From the NCBI GenBank assembly GCA_050633625.1, contig JBOEGW010000011.1, positions 186,001-250,000 on the forward strand: 64,000 nucleotides of DNA. Direction: 5' to 3'. The translations under genes were made by a program, and so were the position numbers. Of the stretch, positions 9,691 through 18,213 are shown piece by piece; the first letter of the stretch is position 1; every line of letters starts with the position of its first letter. This DNA comes from JBOEGW01 sp050633625. GTDB taxonomy: Bacteria > Pseudomonadota > Alphaproteobacteria > Rhodobacterales > Rhodobacteraceae. The notes below the pieces were generated by a model. The model had not been told where the DNA came from. It saw only the letters and a list, made by a program, of their open reading frames with translations, and did not search any database.

Positions 9691-10479
9691 TTAGAGATCG
9701 AAGGTGGCGAACACTGGGGCATGATCTGACGGTTGCTCCCACCCGCGTACATCGCGCAAAATGCGGCTGCCGTGGGCGGCGCATGAGATGTCCTGTGTGG
9801 CCCAGATATGATCAAGCCGGCGGCCTTTGTCGGCGGCGCTCCAATCACGAGCGCGATACGACCACCAGCTATACAACAAGCCCTCTGGGATGTCTTGTCG
9901 GGTCACATCGACCCAGTTTCCGGCCTCTTGAACTTCGGCCAAATGCTCCACCTCGATCGGAGTGTGCGACACGATTTTGAGCAGTTTCTTATGATCCCAA
10001 ACGTCATCTTCGCGCGGCGCAATATTGAGATCGCCAACAAGGATGGACTTTTGCGGCGCATCTTTGTGGAACCAATCGCGCATTTCGGTGAGGTAGTCGA
10101 GTTTTTGACCGAACTTCTCGTTCACATCACGGTCGGGTTTGTCGCCCCCGGCGGGCACATAGAAATTATGGATGGTCACGCCGTTTTCGAGCCGTCCGGC
10201 AACGTGTCGCGCATGGTTCAAACCCGCGAAATCCTCACCGCCCGCATCCTCGATTGGAAGTTTGGACAGGATCGCAACGCCGTTGTAGCCTTTCTGCCCG
10301 CGCGCAACCATGTGGCTGTATCCGCGCGCTTCAAACACATCGAGAGGGATTTTTTCGACCGGGCTTTTGCATTCCTGAAGGCACAGAACATCTGGCGCCT
10401 CATCGGCCAGCAGTTTGGCGACGAGTTGCTGGCGCAGGCGAACGGAATTGATGTTCCAGGTGGCGAGGGTGAATGTCAT
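9691..10479 (-). CDS. xthA: Exodeoxyribonuclease III
   Basis: 262 aa, the normal length for the ExoIII/AP endonuclease family. It begins MTFTLATWNINSVRLR with the family's conserved Asn. The metal-binding Glu is in VLCLQECKSP, the catalytic GDLNIAPRE lies mid-protein, and the C-terminal SDHAPVFATF supplies the catalytic Asp-His. It cleaves at abasic sites and degrades 3' ends in base-excision repair. Single gene between the thioredoxin operon and the OmpR-type regulator; a terminator at 10540-10567 separates it from the regulator. Confidence 0.95.
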   Translation of the reverse strand: MTFTLATWNINSVRLRQQLVAKLLADEAPDVLCLQECKSPVEKIPLDVFEARGYSHMVARGQKGYNGVAILSKLPIEDAGGEDFAGLNHARHVAGRLENGVTIHNFYVPAGGDKPDRDVNEKFGQKLDYLTEMRDWFHKDAPQKSILVGDLNIAPREDDVWDHKKLLKIVSHTPIEVEHLAEVQEAGNWVDVTRQDIPEGLLYSWWSYRARDWSAADKGRRLDHIWATQDISCAAHGSRILRDVRGWEQPSDHAPVFATFDL

Positions 10480-10539
10480 GCTGTGCTCCCGATATGGCGT
10501 GGCGCGACACTAGTGCCGCCTGCGCGCGGGTCAACGCCC

Positions 10540-10567
10540 AAAAAAAGACCCGGCCAAAAGCCGGGTC
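10540..10567 (-). terminator. Rho-independent terminator of the response-regulator transcript
   Basis: Perfect 8-bp stem GACCCGGC/GCCGGGTC with a 5-base loop, followed on the minus strand by seven T residues. It lies about 140 bp downstream of the response-regulator stop codon, which leaves an unusually long 3' UTR. Confidence 0.88.
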
Positions 10568-10655
10568 AGTCCAACAGGGAGGATGCCGTGCCATTACCCC
10601 GACACGACAAGGGGAGAGATTGAAGTCGGTGGCGCAACAATGCGCCGTTGAATCC
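10540..10655 (-). ncRNA. Candidate SorX-like sRNA from the 3' UTR of the OmpR-type regulator
   Basis: The regulator gene ends at 10709 but its terminator is at 10540-10567, which leaves a non-coding 3' UTR of about 140 nt. In Rhodobacter sphaeroides the homologous OmpR-type regulator gene (RSP_0847, from memory) carries the conserved sRNA SorX in its 3' UTR. SorX is released by RNase E and ends in the mRNA's own terminator. The position and the terminator fit. Inside this UTR I see a short stem GGCGCA-N5-TGCGCC around 10639-10656. The 5' boundary is a guess. No sequence comparison with SorX was possible here. Confidence 0.45.
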
Positions 10656-10708
10656 TTTATAACTCAAGATCAGGGCAACAATAAGGCAGGCCGCCCCCAC
10701 TGTGGCCG

Positions 10709-11389
10709 TTACGCCACAAGCCGATATCCGCCGCTTTCCGTGACAAGCAAGCTTACGTTGGAGGGGTCTGGCTCGATCTTTTGACGCAGACGGTAAATGT
10801 GGGTTTCAAGCGTGTGCGTGGTGACACCCGCGTTATAGCCCCAAACCTCATGCAACAGCGTGTCGCGCGCGACAATGCCGTCCTCGGCGCGATACAGGAA
10901 CTTGAGGATATTTGTTTCCTTCTCCGTGAGGCGCACCTTCTTGTCATCTTCGGTGACGAGCATTTTCATCGCCGGTTTGAACGTATACGGCCCAAGCTGG
11001 AACACGGCGTCCTCGGATTGTTCGTGTTGGCGCAATTGCGCGCGGATACGGGCCAAGAGAACCGGAAACTTGAACGGTTTGGTCACGTAATCATTCGCGC
11101 CTGCGTCCAGACCAAGGATGGTATCTGCATCGCTGTCGTGCCCTGTGAGCATCACAATCGGACATTTGACGCCCGTTTTGCGCATCAGTTTGCACAGCTC
11201 GCGCCCATCCGTGTCGGGCAGGCCCACGTCCAAAATCACGATGTCGTAGAGGTTTTCCTTCGCTTTCACCATGGCTTCGGCGCCATTCGCCGCTTCGAAC
11301 ACCTCGAAATCCTCGGTCATCACAAGCTGTTCAGCCAAGGCTTCGCGTAGGTCTTCGTCATCATCCACAAGTAGAATGTTCTTTTGCAT
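10709..11389 (-). CDS. OmpR-family response regulator (CenR-like)
   Basis: 226 aa with a receiver domain (phospho-acceptor Asp54 in VILDVGLPDTDG, acidic pocket VDDDED, Lys in YVTKPF) and a C-terminal winged helix (about 130-226, with TLETHIYRLRQKIEPDP). From memory it strongly resembles the alphaproteobacterial regulator CenR (R. sphaeroides RSP_0847), an essential OmpR-type protein linked to cell envelope and division. No histidine kinase gene adjoins it, as is usual for CenR. Its start lies 153 bp from the divergent ribA start. The transcript ends in the terminator at 10540-10567. Confidence 0.9.
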   Translation of the reverse strand: MQKNILLVDDDEDLREALAEQLVMTEDFEVFEAANGAEAMVKAKENLYDIVILDVGLPDTDGRELCKLMRKTGVKCPIVMLTGHDSDADTILGLDAGANDYVTKPFKFPVLLARIRAQLRQHEQSEDAVFQLGPYTFKPAMKMLVTEDDKKVRLTEKETNILKFLYRAEDGIVARDTLLHEVWGYNAGVTTHTLETHIYRLRQKIEPDPSNVSLLVTESGGYRLVA

Positions 11390-11542
11390 GGTCCTTCTCC
11401 GTGTTGCTTGAAGAACAGATGGAGTCGCATCACGCCCCTGACAACAAATGCTGCAATCCGCTCACGCGGTCGTGTCATATGTGCGGTAAATGTTTCACTT
11501 TCGCGCCCGAAGCCCTATTTAGGAGCGACGGAAAGGACCATC

Positions 11543-12628
11543 ATGACCTTATTGCCCACAATACCCGAGTTGGCCGCGCGCGCCCGCGCTGATTTGCGCA
11601 TGGGGCTTGTAGTGGTGCTTGAGGTTGGAGGCCATGCGGCCTTGGTCGGCTCGGCTGAGACGATGAGCGAGGCCCGGCTTGCGGATTTGCGCGGACTGGG
11701 CGACGTTTTGGTGGCGATCACGCCACGCCGCGCGCAAACCCTAAAGGCGCGCGCCTATTCCGATCATGTCGCGCGGGTGCGCTTGCCGATGGATGCCGGA
11801 GCTGAGTGGGTGCAATCCTTGGCGGATCCGGCGGATGATTTGAACAGCCCGATGCGCGGGCCATTTTTGACGAAACGCGATGGCGATGAAGCCACGGCGC
11901 GCGCGGCGATCATGCTGGCGAAATCCGCGATGCTTTTGCCTGCCGCTGTGATGGTTGAGGTGGCGCAAGGCGCAGCACTGGCGGCGCAATTTGGGCTTAC
12001 GCGACTGGTGGTGAGCGGGCTTTCTGCGATTGAAAGCTCAGGCGCGCTGAATGGGATTATCGCGGCGCGGGTGCCGCTTGAAGTTTCCAAAGCGGGGCGC
12101 GTTCATGTGTTTCGCCCGGAGGACGGCGGTGAGGAACATTATGCTGTGGAAATCGGCCGGCCAGATCGCGCGAAACCTGTCTTATCGCGACTTCATTCCG
12201 CCTGTTTTACCGGGGATGTGTTGGGGAGCCTGAAATGCGATTGCGGGCCACAGTTGCACGCTGCTTTGAGCGCGATTGGCACCGAGGGGTCCGGGGTGCT
12301 TTTGTACCTGAACCAAGAGGGGCGCGGGATTGGTCTGGCCAATAAGATGCGCGCTTATTCCTTGCAGGATCAAGGGTTTGACACAGTAGAAGCCAATCAT
12401 CGCTTGGGGTTTGAGGATGATGAGCGGGACTTTCGGCTTGGGGCGTCGATCCTGCGCGAATTGGGGTTTGGAGCTGTGCGCCTGATGACGAATAACCCCG
12501 CAAAAATCGCCATGATGGAAGCGCAGGGGATTACGGTTTCGCAGCGGGTGCCGATCAAGGTGGGGCAAAGCGCGCATAACAAAGCCTATCTCGCGACCAA
12601 GGCGGCCAAGTCAGGGCATCTTTTGTGA
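11543..12628 (+). CDS. ribA: GTP cyclohydrolase II with long N-terminal extension (RibA)
   Basis: 361 aa. The C-terminal ~200 residues are a complete GTP cyclohydrolase II. The zinc cysteines lie in the block CFTGDVLGSLKCDCG, followed by YLNQEGRGIGLANK and the GFDTVEANHRLGF signature; this enzyme opens the GTP ring in the first step of riboflavin synthesis. The N-terminal ~155 residues align in position with a DHBP-synthase (RibB) domain but lack its acidic active-site block, so that half is probably degenerate. The frame is open from 11384, but the ATG at 11543 has a Shine-Dalgarno (AAAGGA) and starts the conserved protein. It overlaps the next gene by 4 bp. Confidence 0.9.
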   Translation: MTLLPTIPELAARARADLRMGLVVVLEVGGHAALVGSAETMSEARLADLRGLGDVLVAITPRRAQTLKARAYSDHVARVRLPMDAGAEWVQSLADPADDLNSPMRGPFLTKRDGDEATARAAIMLAKSAMLLPAAVMVEVAQGAALAAQFGLTRLVVSGLSAIESSGALNGIIAARVPLEVSKAGRVHVFRPEDGGEEHYAVEIGRPDRAKPVLSRLHSACFTGDVLGSLKCDCGPQLHAALSAIGTEGSGVLLYLNQEGRGIGLANKMRAYSLQDQGFDTVEANHRLGFEDDERDFRLGASILRELGFGAVRLMTNNPAKIAMMEAQGITVSQRVPIKVGQSAHNKAYLATKAAKSGHLL

Positions 12629-13134
12629 CGCCGCGCCGGGGCGACATGGTTGTCACGAAATGGGGCGCGCAGTTTTTGGGGCGGCGGTTTCCGGTGTCAA
12701 TTGGCAAAGGCGGGATGACCACGCAAAAGCGTGAAGGAGACGGTGCAACCCCGGTCGGCATCTGGCGACTCATGGGCGGTGGATACCGTGCGGATCGCGT
12801 TTCGCGACCTCGGTTTGGGCGTCATTTGCGCAGAATTGGGCCGGGCGATTTGTGGTGTGATGCGCCGGATCACGAAGCCTACAACCACGATGTCCGCACT
12901 CCGTTTTCGGCCTCTCACGAACGTATGGCGCGCGCGGATCGGCTGTATGATATTGTGCTCATCAGCGATTGGAACTGGCCGAATGCCACGCCGGGAGAGG
13001 GATCTGCGATCTTTGTGCATTGTTGGCGCGCCCCGCGCAGGCCCACGGCGGGCTGCCTCGCCTTTCGCCCGGATCATCTGCGCTGGATTATGGCGCGTTG
13101 GTCGCTGCGCAGCCGCATTGTAGTGAAGAGCTAG
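12625..13134 (+). CDS. L,D-transpeptidase (YkuD) family protein
   Basis: 169 aa, starting at a GTG that overlaps the ribA stop. The C-terminal half carries the YkuD catalytic pattern HCWRAPRRPTAGCLAF (His, then Gly-Cys), with the Cys as nucleophile for peptidoglycan cross-links or protein attachment. It has no obvious signal peptide, which is common for this short 'YkuD-only' subfamily in alphaproteobacteria. The tight coupling to ribA suggests shared transcription only. Confidence 0.85.
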   Translation: MTPRRGDMVVTKWGAQFLGRRFPVSIGKGGMTTQKREGDGATPVGIWRLMGGGYRADRVSRPRFGRHLRRIGPGDLWCDAPDHEAYNHDVRTPFSASHERMARADRLYDIVLISDWNWPNATPGEGSAIFVHCWRAPRRPTAGCLAFRPDHLRWIMARWSLRSRIVVKS

Positions 13135-13784
13135 CCCGGCACCCGGTCGCCAAAAATGGCCGAGCCGACACGCACATAAGTCGCGCCTTGGGCGATGGCT
13201 GTTTCAAAATCGGACGACATGCCCATAGACAGCTCAGAGAGGGCGTTGCGCGCGGCTATCTTGGCGAGCAGGGCGAAATGGAGGGAGGGTTCCTCATCGG
13301 CTGGCGGAATACACATTAGCCCCTCAATGGTCAGCCCAAGATCACGGCACTCCGCCAAGAAGGCATCCACATCGGCAGGCAAGACACCGGCCTTTTGCTC
13401 TTCTTCGCCCGTGTTCACCTGCACAAACAAACGCGGGCAATGGCCAAGCTCGGCGGCAAGTCTTGCGAGTGTTTTGGCGAGTTTTGGTCGATCCAGCGTT
13501 TCGATCACATCAAACAGCTCCATCGCCTGACGGGCTTTGTTGGTTTGGAGCGGGCCGATTAGGTGAAGCTCAATGCCGGGATAACTGTCGCGCAGAGCGG
13601 GCCATTTTCCGGCGGCTTCTTGGACTTTGTTTTCGCCAAACCGCCGATGGCCTTGCTCCAACACGGCGATCACCCGTTCCAGCGGCTGAACCTTCGACAC
13701 GGCGATGAGCGAAACGGCATCCGGGGCGCGGCCAAGGCGGGCAACTTCGGCGGTCAAGCGGTCGGTGATGTCTGTAAGAGGCAT
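13131..13784 (-). CDS. YggS-family PLP-binding protein
   Basis: 217 aa of the YggS/PROSC (PLPBP) family, which bind pyridoxal phosphate and maintain PLP homeostasis. The PLP lysine lies in SLIAVSKVQP near residue 30. FGENKVQEA, LHLIGPLQTNK and the C-terminal ELSMGMSSDFETAI phosphate-binding motif are all present. It is convergent with the L,D-transpeptidase gene (4-bp overlap of the ends) and lies downstream of the porin beyond a strong terminator. Confidence 0.93.
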   Translation of the reverse strand: MPLTDITDRLTAEVARLGRAPDAVSLIAVSKVQPLERVIAVLEQGHRRFGENKVQEAAGKWPALRDSYPGIELHLIGPLQTNKARQAMELFDVIETLDRPKLAKTLARLAAELGHCPRLFVQVNTGEEEQKAGVLPADVDAFLAECRDLGLTIEGLMCIPPADEEPSLHFALLAKIAARNALSELSMGMSSDFETAIAQGATYVRVGSAIFGDRVPG

Positions 13785-13837
13785 GGCGGTATCCTAAGTT
13801 CTTTCGCATTGAAAAACACAGGTCGCCACAAAAGAAA

Positions 13838-13862
13838 AGAGCGGGCACAAGGCCCGCTCTTT
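13838..13862 (-). terminator. Rho-independent terminator after the porin gene
   Basis: Nine-bp perfect stem AGAGCGGGC/GCCCGCTCT with a 5-base loop, flanked by an A-rich run on one side and T's on the other. On the minus strand the hairpin is followed by TTTTCTTTT. It lies 21 bp after the porin stop and before yggS. Confidence 0.88.
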
Positions 13863-13882
13863 CCCGTTCAAATCCGTTAGGA

Positions 13883-14743
13883 TTAGAAGCTCATTTTCAC
13901 GCCAGCGTAGACGATCGAGGACGCAGCAGAGTCTGCACCGGACGAACGTGCGTAACCTGCGTTGATGCCAACGCCGCCACCGAGGTCGTAACCAGCTTCA
14001 AGACCGTAGTCGATGTCTTCGTCGATCCATGCGGATACGGAGTATGGGCCAGTTGCGTAGCCAGCTTTAACAGTCCACTCGAGTGGTGTAGCCGAACCCA
14101 GGTCGTACTTCAGGTCAGCGGATGCTGTGAAGCCGGAGATGGATGCGTTTGCACCAGCAAGGATGTCAACTTTGTTGCCGTCTGCGTCGGAGTTGTCGTA
14201 GCCAACACCGAGGTATACGCCGTAGTTGCCGAAGTCATAGGAGACTTTGAGGCCAAGGTCGCCGCCAGTTGTAGCTGTGGAGCCTGGGCCAGTGATTACG
14301 CCGTATGCTTCGAGGCCGAAGTTGCCCCAAGTGTTGGTGTAAGTTGTTGTGATGTCCCAGTCGCCAGGAGTTGTGCTGTTGCTGTCAGCGTTTGTGTCGT
14401 ATGCAACAGTAACTTTACCCCAGGAACCTGCAAGGTAAACGGTCGAAGAACCGATCCAAGCGCCGCCACCCCAAGAGTTGTATGTACCAAACTCGTTGTC
14501 GTTAGGGTCTTTTTCAACATTGCGACCAGCACCGGAGAGGGTGAAGTATGCGCCTGTTTCGAGGCCACCGTCGGTTGTTGTCGACATTTTTGCTGTGAGC
14601 GTTGTGTACGCTTCTGGCAAAAGTGTTGTTGTTGTGAGGTTGTATGTTACGCCAACGCCAGCGGAGCCGGAGAAGGACACATCAGCGGCTGCGAAGCCAG
14701 CGGTGCCGACCAGCATGGTCGAAGCAAGAAGAATCTTTTTCAT
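13883..14743 (-). CDS. Outer-membrane porin (Rhodobacter type)
   Basis: 286 aa with a signal peptide (MKKILLASTMLVGTAGFAAA) and alternating beta strands. It ends in the C-terminal aromatic signature YAGVKMSF, which targets proteins to the BAM machinery. Size, Gly/Thr/Asp-rich loops and repeated strand patterns (GGDLGLKVSYDFGNYGVYLGVGY) match the 16-stranded general porins of Rhodobacterales. It is monocistronic, with its own terminator and a ~300-bp upstream region shared with a divergent lipoprotein gene. Confidence 0.92.
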   Translation of the reverse strand: MKKILLASTMLVGTAGFAAADVSFSGSAGVGVTYNLTTTTLLPEAYTTLTAKMSTTTDGGLETGAYFTLSGAGRNVEKDPNDNEFGTYNSWGGGAWIGSSTVYLAGSWGKVTVAYDTNADSNSTTPGDWDITTTYTNTWGNFGLEAYGVITGPGSTATTGGDLGLKVSYDFGNYGVYLGVGYDNSDADGNKVDILAGANASISGFTASADLKYDLGSATPLEWTVKAGYATGPYSVSAWIDEDIDYGLEAGYDLGGGVGINAGYARSSGADSAASSIVYAGVKMSF

Positions 14744-15049
14744 TTCGGTTTCCCTCGTGATTTTCTAAAGGTGCGCCCCAATTCAGGGGAATCCGAATTG
14801 GGTATGCTGTTTCCTCGCTCTTTCCCGGTTTCATTGCAAGCGAAGCAAACGCCCGGTTAAATTTGTCCTACGGGATGGTGCAAAGGTGCCACAGTCCATT
14901 TCTGCCCGCGCCGCAACACCCCCCGAATCCAGTGCCCTCAGTCCTTATATACCCCTTCTACGCACATCACCGCCTAGATTTAGGGAAAACGCTTGCCCGC
15001 ACAGGGGGGCTTGGGTACTTAAGGGGAAATTGACGGGACGGGGTTTTCC
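14744..15049. promoter_or_regulatory. Porin/lipoprotein divergent intergenic region with 8-bp inverted repeat
   Basis: A 306-bp region without a gene. The only clear structure is an inverted repeat, CCCAATTC/GAATTGGG with a 10-base spacer, at 14777-14802. This places it 34-59 nt upstream of the porin ATG, where it could form a 5' UTR stem-loop or bind a protein. An AT-rich TTATATA box lies near 14944-14950 and may be a promoter element. I see no other signals. Confidence 0.4.
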
Positions 15050-15562
15050 ATGCGCTACGGGCAAACAACTGCAAAAGCACTCCTTATTGCCGGACTTTTG
15101 GCAACATCAGGCTGTAGTGGCGGGCTGAGCGGCCTCTTTGGTGGCAACCAACGTCAGGCGCAGGCGGCAACGCCGGGCACCACGCCACGCCCAGAGCGCG
15201 CAAACCGCCCCCCGCGGGAATCTACGATTTGGGATTTGTTCGCCAATCGCGACGATCCCAACACCACAGTTGAGGTCAATAAGTACTTGTGGAACGCGGC
15301 CTTGGACGTTTTGTCCTTCATGCCCGTGAAAGCAGCGGACCCGTTTACCGGCGTTATCGTCTTTGATTACGGCACACCGCCCGGTGGTGGGCGCGCCTAT
15401 CAGGCGACTGTATTTGTACGCGATCCGGCATTGGATGCGCGGTCTTTGAATGTGGCGCTGAAATCGCGCGGTGGACCGGTCTCGGCCGAAACCCAGTTCG
15501 AGCTGGAGAACGCCATTCTTGATCGGGCGCGCCAACTACGCATTCAAGATCGCAAGCTATAA
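15050..15562 (+). CDS. DUF3576 lipoprotein
   Basis: 170 aa with a lipoprotein signal peptide: hydrophobic stretch ALLIAGLLATSGC with the lipidated Cys at residue 22. After a low-complexity Gly/Gln/Ala/Pro linker, the conserved domain starts STIWDLFANRDDPNTTVEVNKYLW, typical of DUF3576 proteins that precede leuS in many alphaproteobacteria. Presumed outer-membrane lipoprotein of unknown function. A terminator lies between it and leuS. Confidence 0.85.
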   Translation: MRYGQTTAKALLIAGLLATSGCSGGLSGLFGGNQRQAQAATPGTTPRPERANRPPRESTIWDLFANRDDPNTTVEVNKYLWNAALDVLSFMPVKAADPFTGVIVFDYGTPPGGGRAYQATVFVRDPALDARSLNVALKSRGGPVSAETQFELENAILDRARQLRIQDRKL

Positions 15563-15600
15563 CCACGCTGGACCCAACACAGACAACGCTTTAACAAAAG

Positions 15601-15626
15601 CGCCGGGCCGCACCGCCCGGCGTTTT
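15601..15626 (+). terminator. Rho-independent terminator before leuS
   Basis: Eight-bp perfect GC stem CGCCGGGC/GCCCGGCG, 6-base loop, followed by TTTT and preceded by AAAA. It ends 20 bp before the leuS ATG, so it terminates the DUF3576 transcript or attenuates read-through. Confidence 0.85.
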
Positions 15627-15646
15627 GACTTTTAAGGACCCATATC

Positions 15647-18193
15647 ATGTCCAACTATGATGCAAGTGTAATCGAACCCAAGTGGCAAAAGGCTTGGGAA
15701 GAGGCCGGTACCTTCACCGCAAAGCGCGATGAAACCAAGCCAAAGTACTATGTGCTTGAGATGTTCCCCTACCCTTCGGGACGCATCCATATCGGCCATG
15801 TGCGCAACTACACGATTGGCGATGTGATCGCGCGATACAAGCTGGCGACAGGTCATGCTGTGCTTCATCCGATGGGGTTTGATGCATTTGGGATGCCTGC
15901 GGAAAACGCGGCGATGGCCTCCGGGGGGCACCCGAAAACCTGGACATACGGCAATATCGACACGATGGTTGAGCAAATGAAGCCGCTTGGCTTTGGCCTT
16001 GATTGGAGCCGGATGTTCGCGACCTGCGACCCGGAATATTACGGCCAGCAACAATCCATGTTCATTGATTTTCTCGAAAAAGGGCTGGTTTACCGCAAAA
16101 ACGCCGTGGTGAACTGGGACCCTGTCGACATGACAGTGCTGGCCAATGAACAGGTGATTGACGGCAAGGGCTGGCGGTCGGGCGCGGAGGTGGTGCGGCG
16201 CGAGCTGACTCAGTGGTTCTTCAAGATCTCGGAGTATTCCGAAGAATTGCTCGACGCCTTGGACACGCTCAAGGATTGGCCGGAAAAAGTGCGCTTGATG
16301 CAGGCCAATTGGATCGGAAAATCGCGCGGGCTTCAGTTTGGGTTTGAACGCACCGATGGCGGTGCGGCGATTGAGGTCTATACAACCCGGCCTGATACCT
16401 TGCTTGGTGCGAGCTTTGTTGGGATTTCGCCTGATCACCCGCTCGCAAAGGAGCTTGAGACGACGAACCCGGAGATTGCGGCTTTCTGCGCTGAGTGTCG
16501 CAAAGGGGGCACCACGGCGGCGGAGATTGAAACTGCCGAGAAAAAGGGGATGAACACCGGGCTGACGGTGAAGCACCCTTCCGACGACAATTGGGTTTTG
16601 CCGGTCTACATCGCCAACTTCATTTTGATGGACTATGGCACAGGCGCTATTTTTGGCTGCCCGGCGCATGACCAGCGTGATTTCGAGTTTGCCACCAAAT
16701 ATGACCTGCCAATTGTCCCCGTGTTTGTGGCCGAGGGGGCGCAGGACGCGCCGCTGACTGAGGCCTATGCGCCGATGAAGTCCGACCCTGTGCGCTATCT
16801 GCGCGGATTTGCGGGCGAGGAGGTACAGACAGGGGAAGCGGCGGTCGAAGCTGCGATCACCTATTGCGAAGCCAAAGGTCTGGGCGAAGGGGTGTCCAAG
16901 TATCGGTTGCGCGACTGGGGTGTGTCGCGGCAGCGCTATTGGGGCTGTCCGATCCCAGTTGTCCATTGTGACGCCTGCGGGGTGGTGCCGGAAAAGAAAG
17001 AGAATTTGCCAGTCACCCTGCCCGATGATGTCAACTTTGACGTGCCGGGCAATCCGCTTGATCGGCATCCAACATGGCGCGACTGTGCCTGCCCAAGCTG
17101 CGGCAAACCGGCCAAACGCGAAACCGACACGATGGATACCTTTGTCGATAGCTCGTGGTATTTTGCCCGCTTCACAGCGCCAAACGCCACCACGCCTACC
17201 GATTTGGACGAGGCGAACTATTGGATGAACGTCGATCAATACATCGGCGGGATTGAGCACGCGATTTTGCACCTGCTTTACTCGCGTTTCTTTGCCCGCG
17301 CGATGAACATCACAGGGCATCTGCCCGACAAATCCAGAGAGCCGTTCAACGCTTTGTTCACGCAAGGCATGGTGACGCACGCGATTTTCCAAACCAAAGG
17401 TGCGGATGGCCGGCCCGTGTATCATTACCCTGAGGACGTAGAGTTGCGGGACGGCAAAGGGTTCCTCAAAGACGGCGGCGATGAGGTGGAAATCATTCCC
17501 TCGGCCAAGATGTCCAAATCCAAGAACAACGTGGTCGATCCGGTGGCGATCATTCAGCAATACGGCGCGGACACGGCGCGCTGGTTTGTGATGTCGGACA
17601 GCCCGCCCGAACGCGATGTTGAATGGACAGCTTCGGGCGCGGAAGCCGCCGCAAAACACCTGTCGCGCGTGTACCGTGTGGCCTGCGACATCGCAGGGGC
17701 GGCGGCGGAGGGCCAAGGCGACGACGACCTGATCCGTGCGACCCATAAAGCAATTGTGGACGTGACCGAAGGCGTTTCGACATTCGCGTTCAACGCTGCA
17801 ATTGCAAAGTTATACGGCTTCACCAACACCGTTGCCAAATCCAAGGCCGGCCATGAGGCGCGCCGCTTCGCGATGAAAACAATGGCGCAGCTTATGGCAC
17901 CCATCACACCACATATCGCTGAGGACATCTGGGCAATGATGGGCGGAGAAGGGCTGGTCGCAGAAGCCGCTTGGCCCGAAGCTGACCCAAAGATGCTGGT
18001 TGAGGACACTGTCACATTGCCAATTCAAGTGAACGGCAAGCGGCGCGATGAGATCAAGGTGCCAAAGGATATGGCCAAGGACGAGGTTGAGGCGATGGCG
18101 CTGGCGACACCGGGCGTACAAAAAGTGCTGGATGGCGCCGCCCCGAAAAAGGTCATTGTTGTGCCGGGTCGCATCGTTAACGTGGTCATGTAG
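15647..18193 (+). CDS. leuS: Leucyl-tRNA synthetase
   Basis: 848 aa class I aminoacyl-tRNA synthetase. The HIGH signature is in YPSGRIHIGHVRNY near residue 45 and KMSKS in AKMSKSKNNVVDP near 625. The connective editing domain lies between them (TTRPDTLLGASFV; YGTGAIFGCPAHDQRD). A CxxC zinc-like pair occurs in CDACGVVPE and CPSCGKP. Full length for the bacterial enzyme. A large antisense open frame here is only a codon-bias shadow. It is followed after 20 bp by holA. Confidence 0.98.
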   Translation: MSNYDASVIEPKWQKAWEEAGTFTAKRDETKPKYYVLEMFPYPSGRIHIGHVRNYTIGDVIARYKLATGHAVLHPMGFDAFGMPAENAAMASGGHPKTWTYGNIDTMVEQMKPLGFGLDWSRMFATCDPEYYGQQQSMFIDFLEKGLVYRKNAVVNWDPVDMTVLANEQVIDGKGWRSGAEVVRRELTQWFFKISEYSEELLDALDTLKDWPEKVRLMQANWIGKSRGLQFGFERTDGGAAIEVYTTRPDTLLGASFVGISPDHPLAKELETTNPEIAAFCAECRKGGTTAAEIETAEKKGMNTGLTVKHPSDDNWVLPVYIANFILMDYGTGAIFGCPAHDQRDFEFATKYDLPIVPVFVAEGAQDAPLTEAYAPMKSDPVRYLRGFAGEEVQTGEAAVEAAITYCEAKGLGEGVSKYRLRDWGVSRQRYWGCPIPVVHCDACGVVPEKKENLPVTLPDDVNFDVPGNPLDRHPTWRDCACPSCGKPAKRETDTMDTFVDSSWYFARFTAPNATTPTDLDEANYWMNVDQYIGGIEHAILHLLYSRFFARAMNITGHLPDKSREPFNALFTQGMVTHAIFQTKGADGRPVYHYPEDVELRDGKGFLKDGGDEVEIIPSAKMSKSKNNVVDPVAIIQQYGADTARWFVMSDSPPERDVEWTASGAEAAAKHLSRVYRVACDIAGAAAEGQGDDDLIRATHKAIVDVTEGVSTFAFNAAIAKLYGFTNTVAKSKAGHEARRFAMKTMAQLMAPITPHIAEDIWAMMGGEGLVAEAAWPEADPKMLVEDTVTLPIQVNGKRRDEIKVPKDMAKDEVEAMALATPGVQKVLDGAAPKKVIVVPGRIVNVVM

Positions 18194-18213
18194 ACTGCGA
18201 CTGGACCCAAACG

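Noticed and set aside
14777..14802. Inverted repeat before the porin as a terminator
   Set aside because: It has no T-tract on either strand and lies upstream of both divergent genes; more likely a 5' UTR or operator structure.
15632..17746. Open frame of 704 codons on the minus strand opposite leuS
   Set aside because: It is antisense to a certain leuS gene, has a biased His/Arg-rich composition and no recognisable domain; codon-bias shadow.
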